Source: UWMA-0277 sp965183885 (GTDB lineage Bacteria > Bacteroidota > Bacteroidia > Flavobacteriales > BACL11). Taken from it: a stretch of DNA of 64,000 bases. The translations under genes and the position numbers were made by a program. Location of the stretch: positions 930,001-994,000 of the forward strand of contig OZ238992.1 of assembly GCA_965183885.1 (NCBI GenBank), written 5' to 3'. Positions within the stretch are counted from its first letter, which is position 1, and every line of letters starts with the position of its first letter. Positions 34,740-43,934 of this stretch are shown piece after piece. The notes under the pieces are model-generated. The model was given only the letters and a program-made list of their open reading frames with translations, made no database searches and was not told where the DNA came from.

Positions 34740-37700
34740 TTAGCGAATAATAGTAATCTCAGAAGATTTTTGATGTTTCCATCCTTCAAAATCTTGATAG
34801 TATATTTCGTAAATATAAACCCCTAGTGGAAGCTCTTTACCAGTGTCATAATGCCTTCCGTCCCATCCCTTTTCACAATCTAAATCATGAATATTATTAG
34901 TTGTGTAAACTAATTCACTAAATCTATTATATACATTAAAGGTGAAAGTTTCAGTTCTTATACCATGGTAGCTAATACAAAATCTATCATTTAATAAATC
35001 ATAGTCAGGAGTAAAGGAATTAGGAATATAAATCCAATAATCATCAGTAATTTGTAATTGATTAAATACAGTATCAGCACAGCCATTATCTGCTATTGCA
35101 ATTAAACTTAATTGGTATATACCAATAGAATCCTTATAAGTGTGATAAGGGTTTTTGGTAAAATCAGAGACTGTATTGTCTCCAAATCCCCATTGCCAAC
35201 CTACTATATCCCCTTCAGATTTATCAATAAGCTGAGTAGTTGTGTAAAGTATGGTCATACTATCTGGTTGTGCTTCAAAGTTAGCTTTAGGGGAAGGTAG
35301 TATTGTAACAAGTCCCTCACCACTAATATTTCCTATTTCAGTGGCATCAGCAAAATAACTTAATGTATAGCTCCCCTGCTCTCTTGTATTAATAACATAA
35401 GGGTTTAAGCTAGTTGTAATAGTTGGTTGATTAACTCCGTTTATAGCATAAGTAAATGTAAATGGAGAAAAACCGCTAAAAGCAACTTTTACTTGAGCTG
35501 GGTTTTTTGCATTATCACAAATAGAATCATTAGCATAAATAAAACCTGAAGAGGTGGGTAGCTCGTAAATATGTAAGCGTACTGTATCATTATAGCTAGC
35601 ATAGAATGAATCAGTCATATTGTTAGCTGATGGCATTAATATTACACTGTCTGAGCTCCAAAAGCTAAATCCGTATAGAGGATCAATATTTGGGCTAATA
35701 TGAACAGTATCATCTTTAACATAATTTATAGTAGTAGGGAATGTATTAATAACTGCTCCGTCTACAGTAATAGTTGTACTTGTTCCACTTGGATATACGT
35801 CATAAACTATGTCTCTTGTTGGTACTGGGGGGATAAAGTAAGCTCTTACTGTAACATGGCTATCTAAGTCTATCTCTAGAGTATCTACATTAGGGTCGTA
35901 TGTGTAGGCTCCAGCTGGAAGTACTTCCCAGTGATCAAAAGAACCGCTAATTACTTTAAAAGGTAGGGCAATACCTCCAAATCTTTGGTCACTCCAAGGG
36001 GTATTCCCATCATTAATAATATTCCCATTACTCATTTCTACCTCTCCAATTCCTATAATTTCAACAGTAACATCGTATGGTCCTGTAATAGCTGAATCAC
36101 AATCAACAAAACCAGAGTTCATACTGTCACATCTTGCTAAAATAAAGTTCCTTAAATCAGTTACGTTGCTTTGCCAATCAGCATAAGTACCTCCTCCCCA
36201 AGTAGTAATTTGTCTTGGCATTTCAGGATCAATTACAGCAATCATACTATCTAACAAATCAACCATAAAAGTACATGATAGAGGGCCGTTTGCTAAATCT
36301 TGCCAACGATTAATATAGTCATCATGAAAATCTTGGTTTGTTAGCATCTCATTCCAAATTGGAACATGTCCTTGACCTCCAGGATCATTTAATGAACTAG
36401 GGTCACAAGGTTCAGCATTTGGTGATGTATTTGGAACACCTGTATAGTTAATGTAGTGGTCAAAGGTAGCGTCCATATCCCAAAGTACATAGCGCCATTT
36501 CTTTTTAGATCCATTTGGATCCATACCTCTCCACCAAGCAGTATTCCAGTTTAACCAATCTGAAGCAACAACATAAGAATTTAGCAAAAAATAATCGATT
36601 AAGCTTCCAGTGTTGTATTGACTTTTAGCAGTGTTATAGTTTGCTGTTATATTCATAGGGTTAGTAGCAACAAAGTTTTTAAAGGTATCCCAATCTGTTT
36701 GTGCTTGTGCTCCTCCGTATTCTGACCAAGTTCCTCCCCAGGTTTTTAGGTATTGTAGGTTGTTTTTATCTTGGTCGTAGTAGTAGTCTGTAAAATCATG
36801 ATCATCAGCTTTTTCTCTTAAATCATAAACTCCCCAATATTCTCCATCTCTATAAACAATACATGCAGTAGTGGAGCGTTCATCCATTCTTAAATCACCT
36901 CGTTGAGATAAGTGATGTACGTAAGCATCTCTAATATGAGCACCATCTTCATAAGAGAAGTTGTCATTTGCGGCAGCTTTTAAAATTATTCTTTGGAATT
37001 TATCTCTATCCTTTGTCATGAATAGTTTATCCTTTAAAGCATAATTATACCCAAACTGATCACGCATAACATAATCAAAACCTCTTTGTCCGTAAGCCCA
37101 GGAATCATTTCCATGTTTATTAAACTCTCCAGACCCTTTATCAATTAGTATTCCATTTTCATCGAACCATTCTATTGTACCTTGAGGTTCTAGGGAACCT
37201 TGTCCCCAAGTAGTAGCATTTCCAAGTAAGTCATCTACTTCATCACCTGATATAGATAAGATAGGAATTGTATGAGTATCATTAATAAAGAAAGTATGAT
37301 AATCAATAAAACTAGGAGGGATATTAGCTGTTGAACTATAAGCTATTGCTTTTACAACAGTAGTAGTGCTTATATTTATTGGTGTTGTATAAACAGTTGA
37401 GGTATTATCAGGAGAATTACCATCTATGGTATAGTAAATAGTAATATTTGGATCAGGTGAGCTAAGTGTTAAATTTACAGCAGCTGTATTATATCCTGAT
37501 GTTTGTGAAAAAACAGGAGTTGTAGCATACTCTTGCATAGCTCCAACATTTGTAGCATCTGGAGTACCTGTAGTAAATACACTCCAAACTGCAGCACCAT
37601 CGGTTTGTCTTCCTCTAGTGTGTGATTTTTGATGTGGAAGAACTCTTATAGAATCTTGAAAAACACCTCCAGAATTTGAAAGCATAAAAATTTCATTTCC

Positions 37701-38036
37701 TTTTGTTTGAGTTATTTTAAAATTAGAATGTGCATCTCCTCCAATGAGTTCATCTCTACCAGAACAATATATTATTGCAACTCCATTTGCAGGAATTATA
37801 AAAGATGCGGGAACAGTCCATTTTGTAGGGTTTGCAGGTTTGTCAGTAAGGGTCCATCCGCTAATATCAATAGCAGTGGCAGTAGGGTTATATAACTCTA
37901 CCCAATCTTCAAATTCACCATAATTATCAGTGTAAGTATCATAATTTGCAGCAGAATATTCATTAATAAGTATTTGTGCTTGAGTACTTACTATTGAGCA
38001 TAGTAGAGTGATTGTAATTAATACAAATTTAGTCAT
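34740..38036 (-). CDS. Secreted CotH-kinase/lamin-tail protein with T9SS type B sorting domain
   Basis: A 1098-residue exported protein. Domains in order: signal peptide (1-20, ending TQAQ); lamin-tail domain (~20-130, opening QILINEYSAAN); chitobiase/HexA C-terminal-like domain (~172-235, ITIYYTIDGNSPD); CotH kinase-like domain (~255-600) with EYWGVYDLREKADDHD and KKWRYVLWDMDATF, the expected metal/ATP residues of the CotH fold; Ig-like segments; a PKD domain (~930-1000, VGWQWGFGDNTVSD); and a gliding-type C-terminal domain (IPNSFTPDYDLLNDRF). CotH is a protein kinase in Bacillus spore coats; extracellular CotH proteins of Bacteroidota have unknown substrates. Confidence 0.88.
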   Translation of the reverse strand: MTKFVLITITLLCSIVSTQAQILINEYSAANYDTYTDNYGEFEDWVELYNPTATAIDISGWTLTDKPANPTKWTVPASFIIPANGVAIIYCSGRDELIGGDAHSNFKITQTKGNEIFMLSNSGGVFQDSIRVLPHQKSHTRGRQTDGAAVWSVFTTGTPDATNVGAMQEYATTPVFSQTSGYNTAAVNLTLSSPDPNITIYYTIDGNSPDNTSTVYTTPINISTTTVVKAIAYSSTANIPPSFIDYHTFFINDTHTIPILSISGDEVDDLLGNATTWGQGSLEPQGTIEWFDENGILIDKGSGEFNKHGNDSWAYGQRGFDYVMRDQFGYNYALKDKLFMTKDRDKFQRIILKAAANDNFSYEDGAHIRDAYVHHLSQRGDLRMDERSTTACIVYRDGEYWGVYDLREKADDHDFTDYYYDQDKNNLQYLKTWGGTWSEYGGAQAQTDWDTFKNFVATNPMNITANYNTAKSQYNTGSLIDYFLLNSYVVASDWLNWNTAWWRGMDPNGSKKKWRYVLWDMDATFDHYINYTGVPNTSPNAEPCDPSSLNDPGGQGHVPIWNEMLTNQDFHDDYINRWQDLANGPLSCTFMVDLLDSMIAVIDPEMPRQITTWGGGTYADWQSNVTDLRNFILARCDSMNSGFVDCDSAITGPYDVTVEIIGIGEVEMSNGNIINDGNTPWSDQRFGGIALPFKVISGSFDHWEVLPAGAYTYDPNVDTLEIDLDSHVTVRAYFIPPVPTRDIVYDVYPSGTSTTITVDGAVINTFPTTINYVKDDTVHISPNIDPLYGFSFWSSDSVILMPSANNMTDSFYASYNDTVRLHIYELPTSSGFIYANDSICDNAKNPAQVKVAFSGFSPFTFTYAINGVNQPTITTSLNPYVINTREQGSYTLSYFADATEIGNISGEGLVTILPSPKANFEAQPDSMTILYTTTQLIDKSEGDIVGWQWGFGDNTVSDFTKNPYHTYKDSIGIYQLSLIAIADNGCADTVFNQLQITDDYWIYIPNSFTPDYDLLNDRFCISYHGIRTETFTFNVYNRFSELVYTTNNIHDLDCEKGWDGRHYDTGKELPLGVYIYEIYYQDFEGWKHQKSSEITIIR

Positions 38037-38040
38037 CTTA

Positions 38041-38048
38041 CAAAAATA
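38041..38048 (-). promoter_or_regulatory. TAnnTTTG-like -7 box next to the CotH gene start
   Basis: TATTTTTG on the - strand, only 4 bp upstream of the ATG, so transcription would begin at or inside the start codon region. Confidence 0.35.
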
Positions 38049-38143
38049 CAGATTATTTATTATTTGTAAGCGATCTTGCTCAGATAAATCTTATGTGCTC
38101 AAACTAATAAGTGGTACAAAAAGCAGGAAAAGAACAATTTTTC

Positions 38144-38151
38144 TACTTTTG
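38144..38151 (+). promoter_or_regulatory. TAnnTTTG -7 box for the PLP decarboxylase gene
   Basis: TACTTTTG, 21 bp before the ATG at 38173. Confidence 0.5.
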
Positions 38152-38172
38152 CAGTAAATAAATACACAGCTA

Positions 38173-39564
38173 ATGCAGAATAATATAAAGGAAGATTTAC
38201 AATTTTTTAATGAGTTGATTACTGATTTGTTGAAGAATGAGATAGAGCTTCCTGTAGCTAAGGCTATTGCACCTTTTGAGGTAAATAAAGTCTTTAATTT
38301 AACTTTAGAAGATCAGGCATCAATACAAGATGATTTTAAATTAATATTAAAAAAATTAGTTCTTAATACTCCAAAGTCATCTTCAAAGTTATTTTTTAAT
38401 CAGTTGTTTGGAGGTAGGCATAGCAAAGCAATACTTGGTGATTTATTAGCAGTATTTTTAAATAATTCAATGGCAACTTATAAGATTGCTGGACCTCAAA
38501 TAGGAGTTGAAAAAGAAATTATAAGGAAAGTAAGTGAGATTATTGGCTATGGTGCTACTGCTGGAGGAACACTTCCTACAGGAGGGTCAATGAGTAATTT
38601 TATGTCATTAATAATGGCAAGAGATAAAAAAAATGCTGCAATAAGAGATGAAGGAATACAAGGAAGATTAGTAGCTTATACCTCTGAAAATTCACATTAT
38701 TCAATTGCAAAGAATGCTTCTTTTTCAGGTATAGGGAGGAATAATGTTCGTTATATAAAGTCAAATGAGAAAGGACAAATGGATGTTGAGGCTTTTAAAC
38801 AGCAGGTTTTAGAAGACATAAAAGAGGGCTGTATTCCTTTTTATGTAAATGCTACAGCAGGAACTACAGTGTTATGTGCTTTTGATCCAGTTAATGAATT
38901 AGCAGAAATTTGTAAAGAATATAGAATTTGGCTACACCTTGATGGTGCATTTGGTGGTACAGTAATTTTCTCTGATAAATACAAGCATCTCGTAAAAGGA
39001 GTTGAGCAAACAGATTCTTTTTGCTTTAACCCTCATAAAACACTTGGGGCTCCATTAAGCACTTCTGTAATTGTAGTTAAAGACAATAAGGATTTGTATA
39101 ATTCTTTTAATAATGATGCAACTTATTTGTATCAAACTCATGATGAAGATTTTAATTTAGGGCAAACCTCATTTGAATGTGGAAGAAGAAATAATGCATT
39201 AAAACTCTGGACACTTTGGAAAGCTGTAGGAACTAATGGAATTAGGCAGATAATTGAACATGAATTTGCGTTAGCAGATACAGCAAGAAATTATATAAAT
39301 AAGAATAAGAATTATACTTTGTATAGTTTTAAAAATTCTTTATCAATCTGTTTTAATTATAAAAATTATGATCCGCAGGACTTATGTACTAAACTATATG
39401 AATATAATAAATTAATGGTTGGCTTTGGTAATTTTCATAAAGATCAATTTGTTCGTTTAGTTACAATAAATGGAGAAAATACAACTGAAGATATTCTAAA
39501 TTTCTTTAGCGTTTTGGAAGAGTTTACAGTGCAGTATCATGATACGATTAAGCAAATAGACTAA
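38173..39564 (+). CDS. Pyridoxal-phosphate-dependent group II decarboxylase
   Basis: A 463-residue cytoplasmic decarboxylase of the glutamate/aspartate/aromatic amino acid (group II) family. The cofactor-phosphate segment is LPTGGSMSNFMSL, the PLP-ring aspartate region is WLHLDGAFGG, and the Schiff-base lysine is in FNPHKTLGAPLS. The C-terminal domain has QLVRLVTINGE-like ends (FVRLVTING). Similar proteins are annotated as glutamate decarboxylase-like, aspartate 1-decarboxylase or cysteine sulfinate decarboxylase. The substrate is not evident, and no antiporter gene is adjacent that would suggest acid resistance. Confidence 0.9.
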   Translation: MQNNIKEDLQFFNELITDLLKNEIELPVAKAIAPFEVNKVFNLTLEDQASIQDDFKLILKKLVLNTPKSSSKLFFNQLFGGRHSKAILGDLLAVFLNNSMATYKIAGPQIGVEKEIIRKVSEIIGYGATAGGTLPTGGSMSNFMSLIMARDKKNAAIRDEGIQGRLVAYTSENSHYSIAKNASFSGIGRNNVRYIKSNEKGQMDVEAFKQQVLEDIKEGCIPFYVNATAGTTVLCAFDPVNELAEICKEYRIWLHLDGAFGGTVIFSDKYKHLVKGVEQTDSFCFNPHKTLGAPLSTSVIVVKDNKDLYNSFNNDATYLYQTHDEDFNLGQTSFECGRRNNALKLWTLWKAVGTNGIRQIIEHEFALADTARNYINKNKNYTLYSFKNSLSICFNYKNYDPQDLCTKLYEYNKLMVGFGNFHKDQFVRLVTINGENTTEDILNFFSVLEEFTVQYHDTIKQID

Positions 39565-39627
39565 TAGTTTATTTTAAGCGCTTGTAAAAAAGGGTAAGAA
39601 ATAGTTTGTTAATTCGTTTAGTATATT

Positions 39628-40212
39628 ATGATATCAATATTTAATAAGGTGAAGTTGTTATTTATAGGCTTGTTTAGCGTATTACAGCTTAATGGACAAG
39701 TAGCTGATGAGGTAATAAATGGATTAAGGCTTTCGTCAACCTCAAAAGTTATTCAGTTGGATTGGGAAATTGTAGGAGGAAATACTTGTTTTGGTATTAC
39801 GATTGAGCGTTCAGAAGATGAAATAACATTTAATAAAGTTGGGTTTATTGAAGGGATTTGTGGAGGACTAACCAATGAGGTTTATTCATTTACGGATAGT
39901 ATTCCTTTAATTAATCGTAAAAATTGTTATCGATTAATATTAGGTGCTGAGGGAACTACCTCGCCATCTTGCATAGAATTTACAGCGTTTAATAATGGGT
40001 ATTATTTACAAAAAGGACAAGAGCAGTTAAAATTTCTTTTTGAAAAACAATATCAGTCATCTCAAATTAGATTTTATAGTTTGGATGGTAGGCTTATTTA
40101 TTCGGATTTACTTAGTGGTAATGAGTTATTGCTAGATATAAATTTATTTAGCTCAGGTATTTATTTTTTTACTTTGGAGAGGCTTCAACATACAAAATTT
40201 AGTATTCCTTAA
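39628..40212 (+). CDS. Small secreted protein with T9SS-like C-terminus
   Basis: A 194-residue exported protein with a signal peptide (hydrophobic run LLFIGLFSVLQ, cleavage near LNGQ). The middle resembles a fibronectin/Ig-type beta domain (IQLDWEIVGGNTCFGITIERS). Four cysteines could form two disulfides. The C-terminal ~70 residues have the type A sorting pattern: IRFYSLDGRLIYSD, then SSGIYFFTLE, but the usual final lysine/arginine strand is short (KFSIP). A strong terminator follows at 40284. Function unknown. Confidence 0.72.
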   Translation: MISIFNKVKLLFIGLFSVLQLNGQVADEVINGLRLSSTSKVIQLDWEIVGGNTCFGITIERSEDEITFNKVGFIEGICGGLTNEVYSFTDSIPLINRKNCYRLILGAEGTTSPSCIEFTAFNNGYYLQKGQEQLKFLFEKQYQSSQIRFYSLDGRLIYSDLLSGNELLLDINLFSSGIYFFTLERLQHTKFSIP

Positions 40213-40283
40213 TTGTTTAAGTTCTTTAGTATTGCTTCTGCTTTTTTTTAAGTTAATCATAGTTAAACTTTATAGTATTACTT

Positions 40284-40316
40284 AATAGCATAGATTAATC
40301 TGTGCTATTTTTTTAT
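40284..40316 (+). terminator. Intrinsic terminator
   Basis: AATAGCATAGATT (40284-40296) is a near-perfect inverted match to 40297-40309 (one G-T pair), giving about 11 bp around a short loop, followed by a long T-run. It ends transcription of the 39628 gene just before the next gene. Confidence 0.85.
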
Positions 40317-40325
40317 TTTTACAGC

Positions 40326-40979
40326 ATGCAAAATAATTTTATAATAGTATTAGCTTGGCCAGAAGGTATGGTGGCAGCAGCAGATGCTTGGTATGATTTT
40401 GCTTTAGCAAAAGATGGAAAATATAGAGTAGGGCACTCTGCTTTAGTATTGGTTGATGGGAAAAATCATAAGCTACATTATTTTGATTTTGGGAGGTATC
40501 ATACTCCTTTAGGTTTTGGAAGAGTTAGAGATCTTGAGACAGATCCTGATGTAAATTTGGAAACAAAACCTTTAATTTCAACAAGTGGGATTGATAATAT
40601 TGAGGAGATATTATTAGAGTTATGTGCTTTGAAAGCAGCTCATGGTGAAGGAAAAATGTATGCATCACTTTTAGAAAATATAGATTTTGATAATGCTTAT
40701 GATAAAGCAAAAGAAATGCAAGATAGAGGACTGATTTCTTATGGACCATTAACTCCTAAAGGGACAAACTGCTCAAGGTTTGTAGCAGCTGTAATGCGTG
40801 CTGGGAAGCCAAGTTGGCATATTAAATTAAGATTAAGATATCCGTTTACTTTATCGCCATCACCTAAAAGAAATGTAGCAATTGCTAATCCTAATTATTA
40901 TATTACTGACTCTAGAAATTGTGAGCAAATAAATAAAAGCTTTATAAAAGCATACTTTAGCAGTATAGAAAGAAAATGA
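40326..40979 (+). CDS. Probable permuted papain-fold (NlpC/P60- or YiiX-like) protein
   Basis: A 217-residue cytoplasmic-looking protein without a recognised name. Two segments suggest a circularly permuted papain-like fold: an early histidine in RVGHSALVLVDGKNHKLHYFD-like context (His37) and a later cysteine in GTNCSRFVAAVM (Cys149), the order seen in YiiX/LRAT-type enzymes. Between them lie FDFGRYHTPLGFGRVRD and a helical stretch. The start at 40326 is chosen over an in-frame TTG at 40302, which lies in the terminator. The downstream gene overlaps by 4 bp (ATGA), so the two are translated together. The fold call is inference. Confidence 0.7.
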   Translation: MQNNFIIVLAWPEGMVAAADAWYDFALAKDGKYRVGHSALVLVDGKNHKLHYFDFGRYHTPLGFGRVRDLETDPDVNLETKPLISTSGIDNIEEILLELCALKAAHGEGKMYASLLENIDFDNAYDKAKEMQDRGLISYGPLTPKGTNCSRFVAAVMRAGKPSWHIKLRLRYPFTLSPSPKRNVAIANPNYYITDSRNCEQINKSFIKAYFSSIERK

Positions 40980-41257
40980 AAGTAGAACCAAAAAGATTGG
41001 ATAACATTCCTGCTGAGGCCCAATGGCTTAGCGGAATTGGTGCTGGATCATGGTTTGCAATACAACAAGAAAAAGAGAGTTATCGGATTACCAGATATTC
41101 TGCTGAAGGCATAATAGAATGTAGTCGTTTATTTACTACTCAACAAAAAGAATTTGATATTGATAGCTCTTATGCATTCACATTTCTTTCGCATTGTAAA
41201 GAATGCACAATAATCCAAAATAAAATAACTTATAAATTTATAACAGATGAATATTAA
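40976..41257 (+). CDS. Hypothetical protein, 93 aa, coupled to the papain-fold gene
   Basis: A small soluble protein I do not recognise as a named family. The N-terminus contains IPAEAQWLSGIGAGSWF, which looks conserved, followed by beta-rich sequence (YRITRYSAEGIIECSRLF) and a C-terminal pair of cysteines (HCKECTI). It is linked to its upstream neighbour by an ATGA overlap and to the glutaredoxin gene by an 11-bp overlap. The three probably form one transcriptional unit, which hints at a shared process. Confidence 0.72.
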   Translation: MKVEPKRLDNIPAEAQWLSGIGAGSWFAIQQEKESYRITRYSAEGIIECSRLFTTQQKEFDIDSSYAFTFLSHCKECTIIQNKITYKFITDEY

Positions 41258-41480
41258 AGTATACGGTGCTGATTGGTGCCCAGATTGTACAAATGCAAAA
41301 GGTTTCTTAAACTCAAAAGGAGTTGAGTTTGAGTATATTGATATTACTGATAATGAAGCAGCTATTGCTTTAGTAGAGCAAATAAATAATGGCAAAAGAA
41401 TTATACCAACCTTAATGGTTGATGGTGTTGCTCATACGAATCCAGGTATTAATGGATTAATGAAAATATTAGCACAATAA
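41247..41480 (+). CDS. Glutaredoxin family protein
   Basis: A 77-residue thioredoxin-fold protein. The active site is DWCPDC, near residue 11 (Cys-Pro-Asp-Cys), and the cis-proline segment is RIIPTLMVDG. This matches the glutaredoxin-like/NrdH-type group that reduces disulfides or handles glutathione or alternative thiols. It overlaps the preceding gene by 11 bp. The -7 box of the next gene begins 5 bp after its stop. Confidence 0.88.
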   Translation: MNIKVYGADWCPDCTNAKGFLNSKGVEFEYIDITDNEAAIALVEQINNGKRIIPTLMVDGVAHTNPGINGLMKILAQ

Positions 41481-41484
41481 ACTA

Positions 41485-41492
41485 TACCTTTG
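41485..41492 (+). promoter_or_regulatory. TAnnTTTG -7 box for the PurF-type gene
   Basis: TACCTTTG, 19 bp before the ATG at 41512. Confidence 0.55.
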
Positions 41493-41511
41493 CAATCCCA
41501 AAAAAAAGCCA

Positions 41512-43407
41512 ATGAGTGATTCAATAAAGCACGAATGTGGAGTAGCAATGCTTCGTTTACTTAAACCTTTAGAATTTTATCAAAAAAAATACGGAACCTC
41601 TTTATATGGTTTAAACAAGATGTACCTATTGATGGAAAAACAGCATAATCGTGGACAAGATGGTGTTGGTTTAGCAAATATTAAGCTAGATGTAGCTCCA
41701 GGTAAGCGTTATATTAGTAGAAAAAGGTCAGTAGCTACAAACCCTATACAAGATGTATTTAAGCAAGTAAATAAGCGCTTTGTAGATTTAGAGGCTAACG
41801 ATCCTGAAAAGTTGAAAAACCCTGAATGGATGAAAGATAACATGCCATTTACTGGTGAGTTATTTTTAGGACATTTACGCTATGGTACTTTTGGTGGAAA
41901 TACTATTGAACAATGTCATCCTTTTTTACGACAAAGCAATTGGAAAACAAGAAATTTAGTATTGGCTGGTAACTTTAACATGACTAATGTTGATGAGCTA
42001 TTTGAACAATTAGTTGATTTGGGACAGCATCCAAAACAAATGGCTGATACAGTTACCATCTTAGAGAAGATAGGTCATTTCTTAGATGAAGCAAATGATG
42101 ATATTTATTATAAGCATAATGATAAATTTTCTAAAAAAGAAATTACATCTAAGATAGAAAATGAGCTAGATGTACAAGATATTTTAACACAATCAGCAAA
42201 ATATTGGGATGGAGGTTATGTTATGTGTGGTTTAATGGGACACGGTGATGCTTTTGCATTGCGTGATCCATCAGCAATTCGCCCAGCTTATTACTATAAA
42301 GATGATGAAATAGTTGTTGTAGCATCAGAAAGGCCTGTAATCCAAACTTCATTTGATGTTAAGGCTGCTGATGTGAAAGAGATAAAGAGAGGACATGCTC
42401 TTATTATTAAAAAAGACGGAACGGTTCAAGAAAAACAGGTTAGAGAACCTTTAGAAAGAAAGGCTTGTTCTTTTGAACGTATTTATTTCTCAAGAGGAAA
42501 TGATAAGGACATTTATAATGAACGCTTAGCGTTAGGAAAAAGAATTTTCCCTAAAGTACTTGAGACTATTGATAATGATGTGAAAAACACCGTATTTTCA
42601 TATATCCCTAATACTGCTGAGGTTTCTTACTTTGGATTGCTAAAAGGATGCCATGCTTATTTGAATGATGTAAAAGCAAGAAAAATACAAGAGTTAGGAG
42701 CTAACCCTAGAGCTGAGGATATTGCAGAAATTATGAAGATTTTCCCAAGAGCTGAGAAAATTGCAATAAAAGATGCAAAACTACGAACCTTTATTACTTC
42801 TGATGATAGCAGAGATGATTTAGTAGCACATGTTTATGATATAACATATGGTACAGTAAAGCCTACTGATAATTTAGTAATGATTGATGATAGTATTGTA
42901 AGAGGGACTACCTTAAAACAATCAATTATCAGAATTTTAGACAGGTTAGAACCTAAGAAGATAGTTGTTGTTTCTTCGGCACCACAAATTAGATATCCTG
43001 ATTGCTATGGTATTGATATGGCAAAAATGGGAGATTTTATTGCTTTCCAAGCGGCTGTAGCTTTATTAAAAGATAATAATAAAGAACATATCTTAACTGA
43101 AGCTTACGATAAATGTAAGGCTCAAGCACACTTGCCAAAAGAAGAAATGGTAAACTATGTACAAGAGGTATACAGTTCATTTACTGCTGCTGAAATTTCT
43201 GCTAAGATTAGTGAGTTACTAACTCCAAAAGGGACAAAAGCTAAGGTAGAGATTATCTATCAAAGTATAGAAGACTTGCATTTATCTTGTCCTGACCATC
43301 AGGGAGATTGGTACTTTACAGGTAATTATCCAACTCCAGGAGGAACAAAGGTTGTAAATAAAGCTTTTATGAACTATATGGAGGGGAAAAACGAAAGAGC
43401 TTACTAA
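41512..43407 (+). CDS. Amidophosphoribosyltransferase-type protein, long form
   Basis: A 631-residue protein with a class II glutamine amidotransferase domain followed by a phosphoribosyltransferase domain. The nucleophile is Cys9 in KHECGVAML, so an 8-residue propeptide would have to be removed, as in Bacillus PurF. Glutamine-binding segments HNRGQDGVGLA and LGHLRYGTFGGN are present. The PRPP loop is VMIDDSIVRGTTL (about residue 460). Classical PurF is about 470-510 residues; here there are extra segments around 60-105 and in the C-terminal ~120 residues. Bacteroidota often carry this long form. It may be the purine-pathway enzyme or a paralogue with another role. Confidence 0.85.
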   Translation: MSDSIKHECGVAMLRLLKPLEFYQKKYGTSLYGLNKMYLLMEKQHNRGQDGVGLANIKLDVAPGKRYISRKRSVATNPIQDVFKQVNKRFVDLEANDPEKLKNPEWMKDNMPFTGELFLGHLRYGTFGGNTIEQCHPFLRQSNWKTRNLVLAGNFNMTNVDELFEQLVDLGQHPKQMADTVTILEKIGHFLDEANDDIYYKHNDKFSKKEITSKIENELDVQDILTQSAKYWDGGYVMCGLMGHGDAFALRDPSAIRPAYYYKDDEIVVVASERPVIQTSFDVKAADVKEIKRGHALIIKKDGTVQEKQVREPLERKACSFERIYFSRGNDKDIYNERLALGKRIFPKVLETIDNDVKNTVFSYIPNTAEVSYFGLLKGCHAYLNDVKARKIQELGANPRAEDIAEIMKIFPRAEKIAIKDAKLRTFITSDDSRDDLVAHVYDITYGTVKPTDNLVMIDDSIVRGTTLKQSIIRILDRLEPKKIVVVSSAPQIRYPDCYGIDMAKMGDFIAFQAAVALLKDNNKEHILTEAYDKCKAQAHLPKEEMVNYVQEVYSSFTAAEISAKISELLTPKGTKAKVEIIYQSIEDLHLSCPDHQGDWYFTGNYPTPGGTKVVNKAFMNYMEGKNERAY

Positions 43408-43428
43408 AACAACAGGTTTTAAAGTTAG

Positions 43429-43854
43429 TTAAGAGTTTTTATTCTTAATAATTAATTTATATCCAAAGTAAGCAGCAGGTAGGTAGAAAAGTAAATCTAT
43501 TTTAAACCAATTAGGATGCGCTAAACTTTCAAGGTTAATCCAGCCTGCATAAGTAAAAACTAAACCAATTATCAGAAATTGATATTTAAAGGGGGCTGTA
43601 CTTTTCCATATTGAAATTTGAGATAACTTAGTAGCTGCTAAAGCTCCAATAAAAGGACCCATAGCATGAGATATAATTACTAATATCATAGCTCCTAGAG
43701 GTGCTATTTTCATATATTTATTGAGTGCTTCAGGGTCTTGCATTGTCACTCCCTCAGGTAAAGGGTAGAATACCATGCTTAAATAATGCATGGCCATCAT
43801 TCCTATCATTCCTAAAATTATACCTGCTATAGTTGTAATTATATTTCTTAACAT
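43429..43854 (-). CDS. Four-helix membrane protein, 141 aa
   Basis: An unnamed inner-membrane protein. Hydrophobic segments lie at about residues 5-25, 48-70, 85-105 and 115-135. The first segment is glycine/methionine-rich (GIILGMIGMMAM), and the loop PLPEGVTMQDPEAL is outside or periplasmic. The start at 43854 gives the expected N-terminus MLRNIITT; an in-frame extension to 43899 runs through a terminator hairpin and is rejected. It lies downstream of the S46 peptidase terminator, so it needs its own promoter. Similar small membrane proteins are common in Bacteroidota without known function. Confidence 0.7.
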   Translation of the reverse strand: MLRNIITTIAGIILGMIGMMAMHYLSMVFYPLPEGVTMQDPEALNKYMKIAPLGAMILVIISHAMGPFIGALAATKLSQISIWKSTAPFKYQFLIIGLVFTYAGWINLESLAHPNWFKIDLLFYLPAAYFGYKLIIKNKNS

Positions 43855-43883
43855 ATTTTTAGTTTTAGTTTCCCCAAATATAT

Positions 43884-43910
43884 AAAAAAACCCCGCCAAT
43901 TGGCAGGGTT
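43884..43910 (-). terminator. Intrinsic terminator for the S46 peptidase gene
   Basis: On the - strand, AACCCTGCC (43910-43902) pairs with GGCGGGGTT (43897-43889, one G-U pair) around AATT, followed by seven T's. It is better formed on the - strand than on the +. Confidence 0.88.
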
Positions 43911-43934
43911 CTTAATTATGCTATGAAAAAGAGC

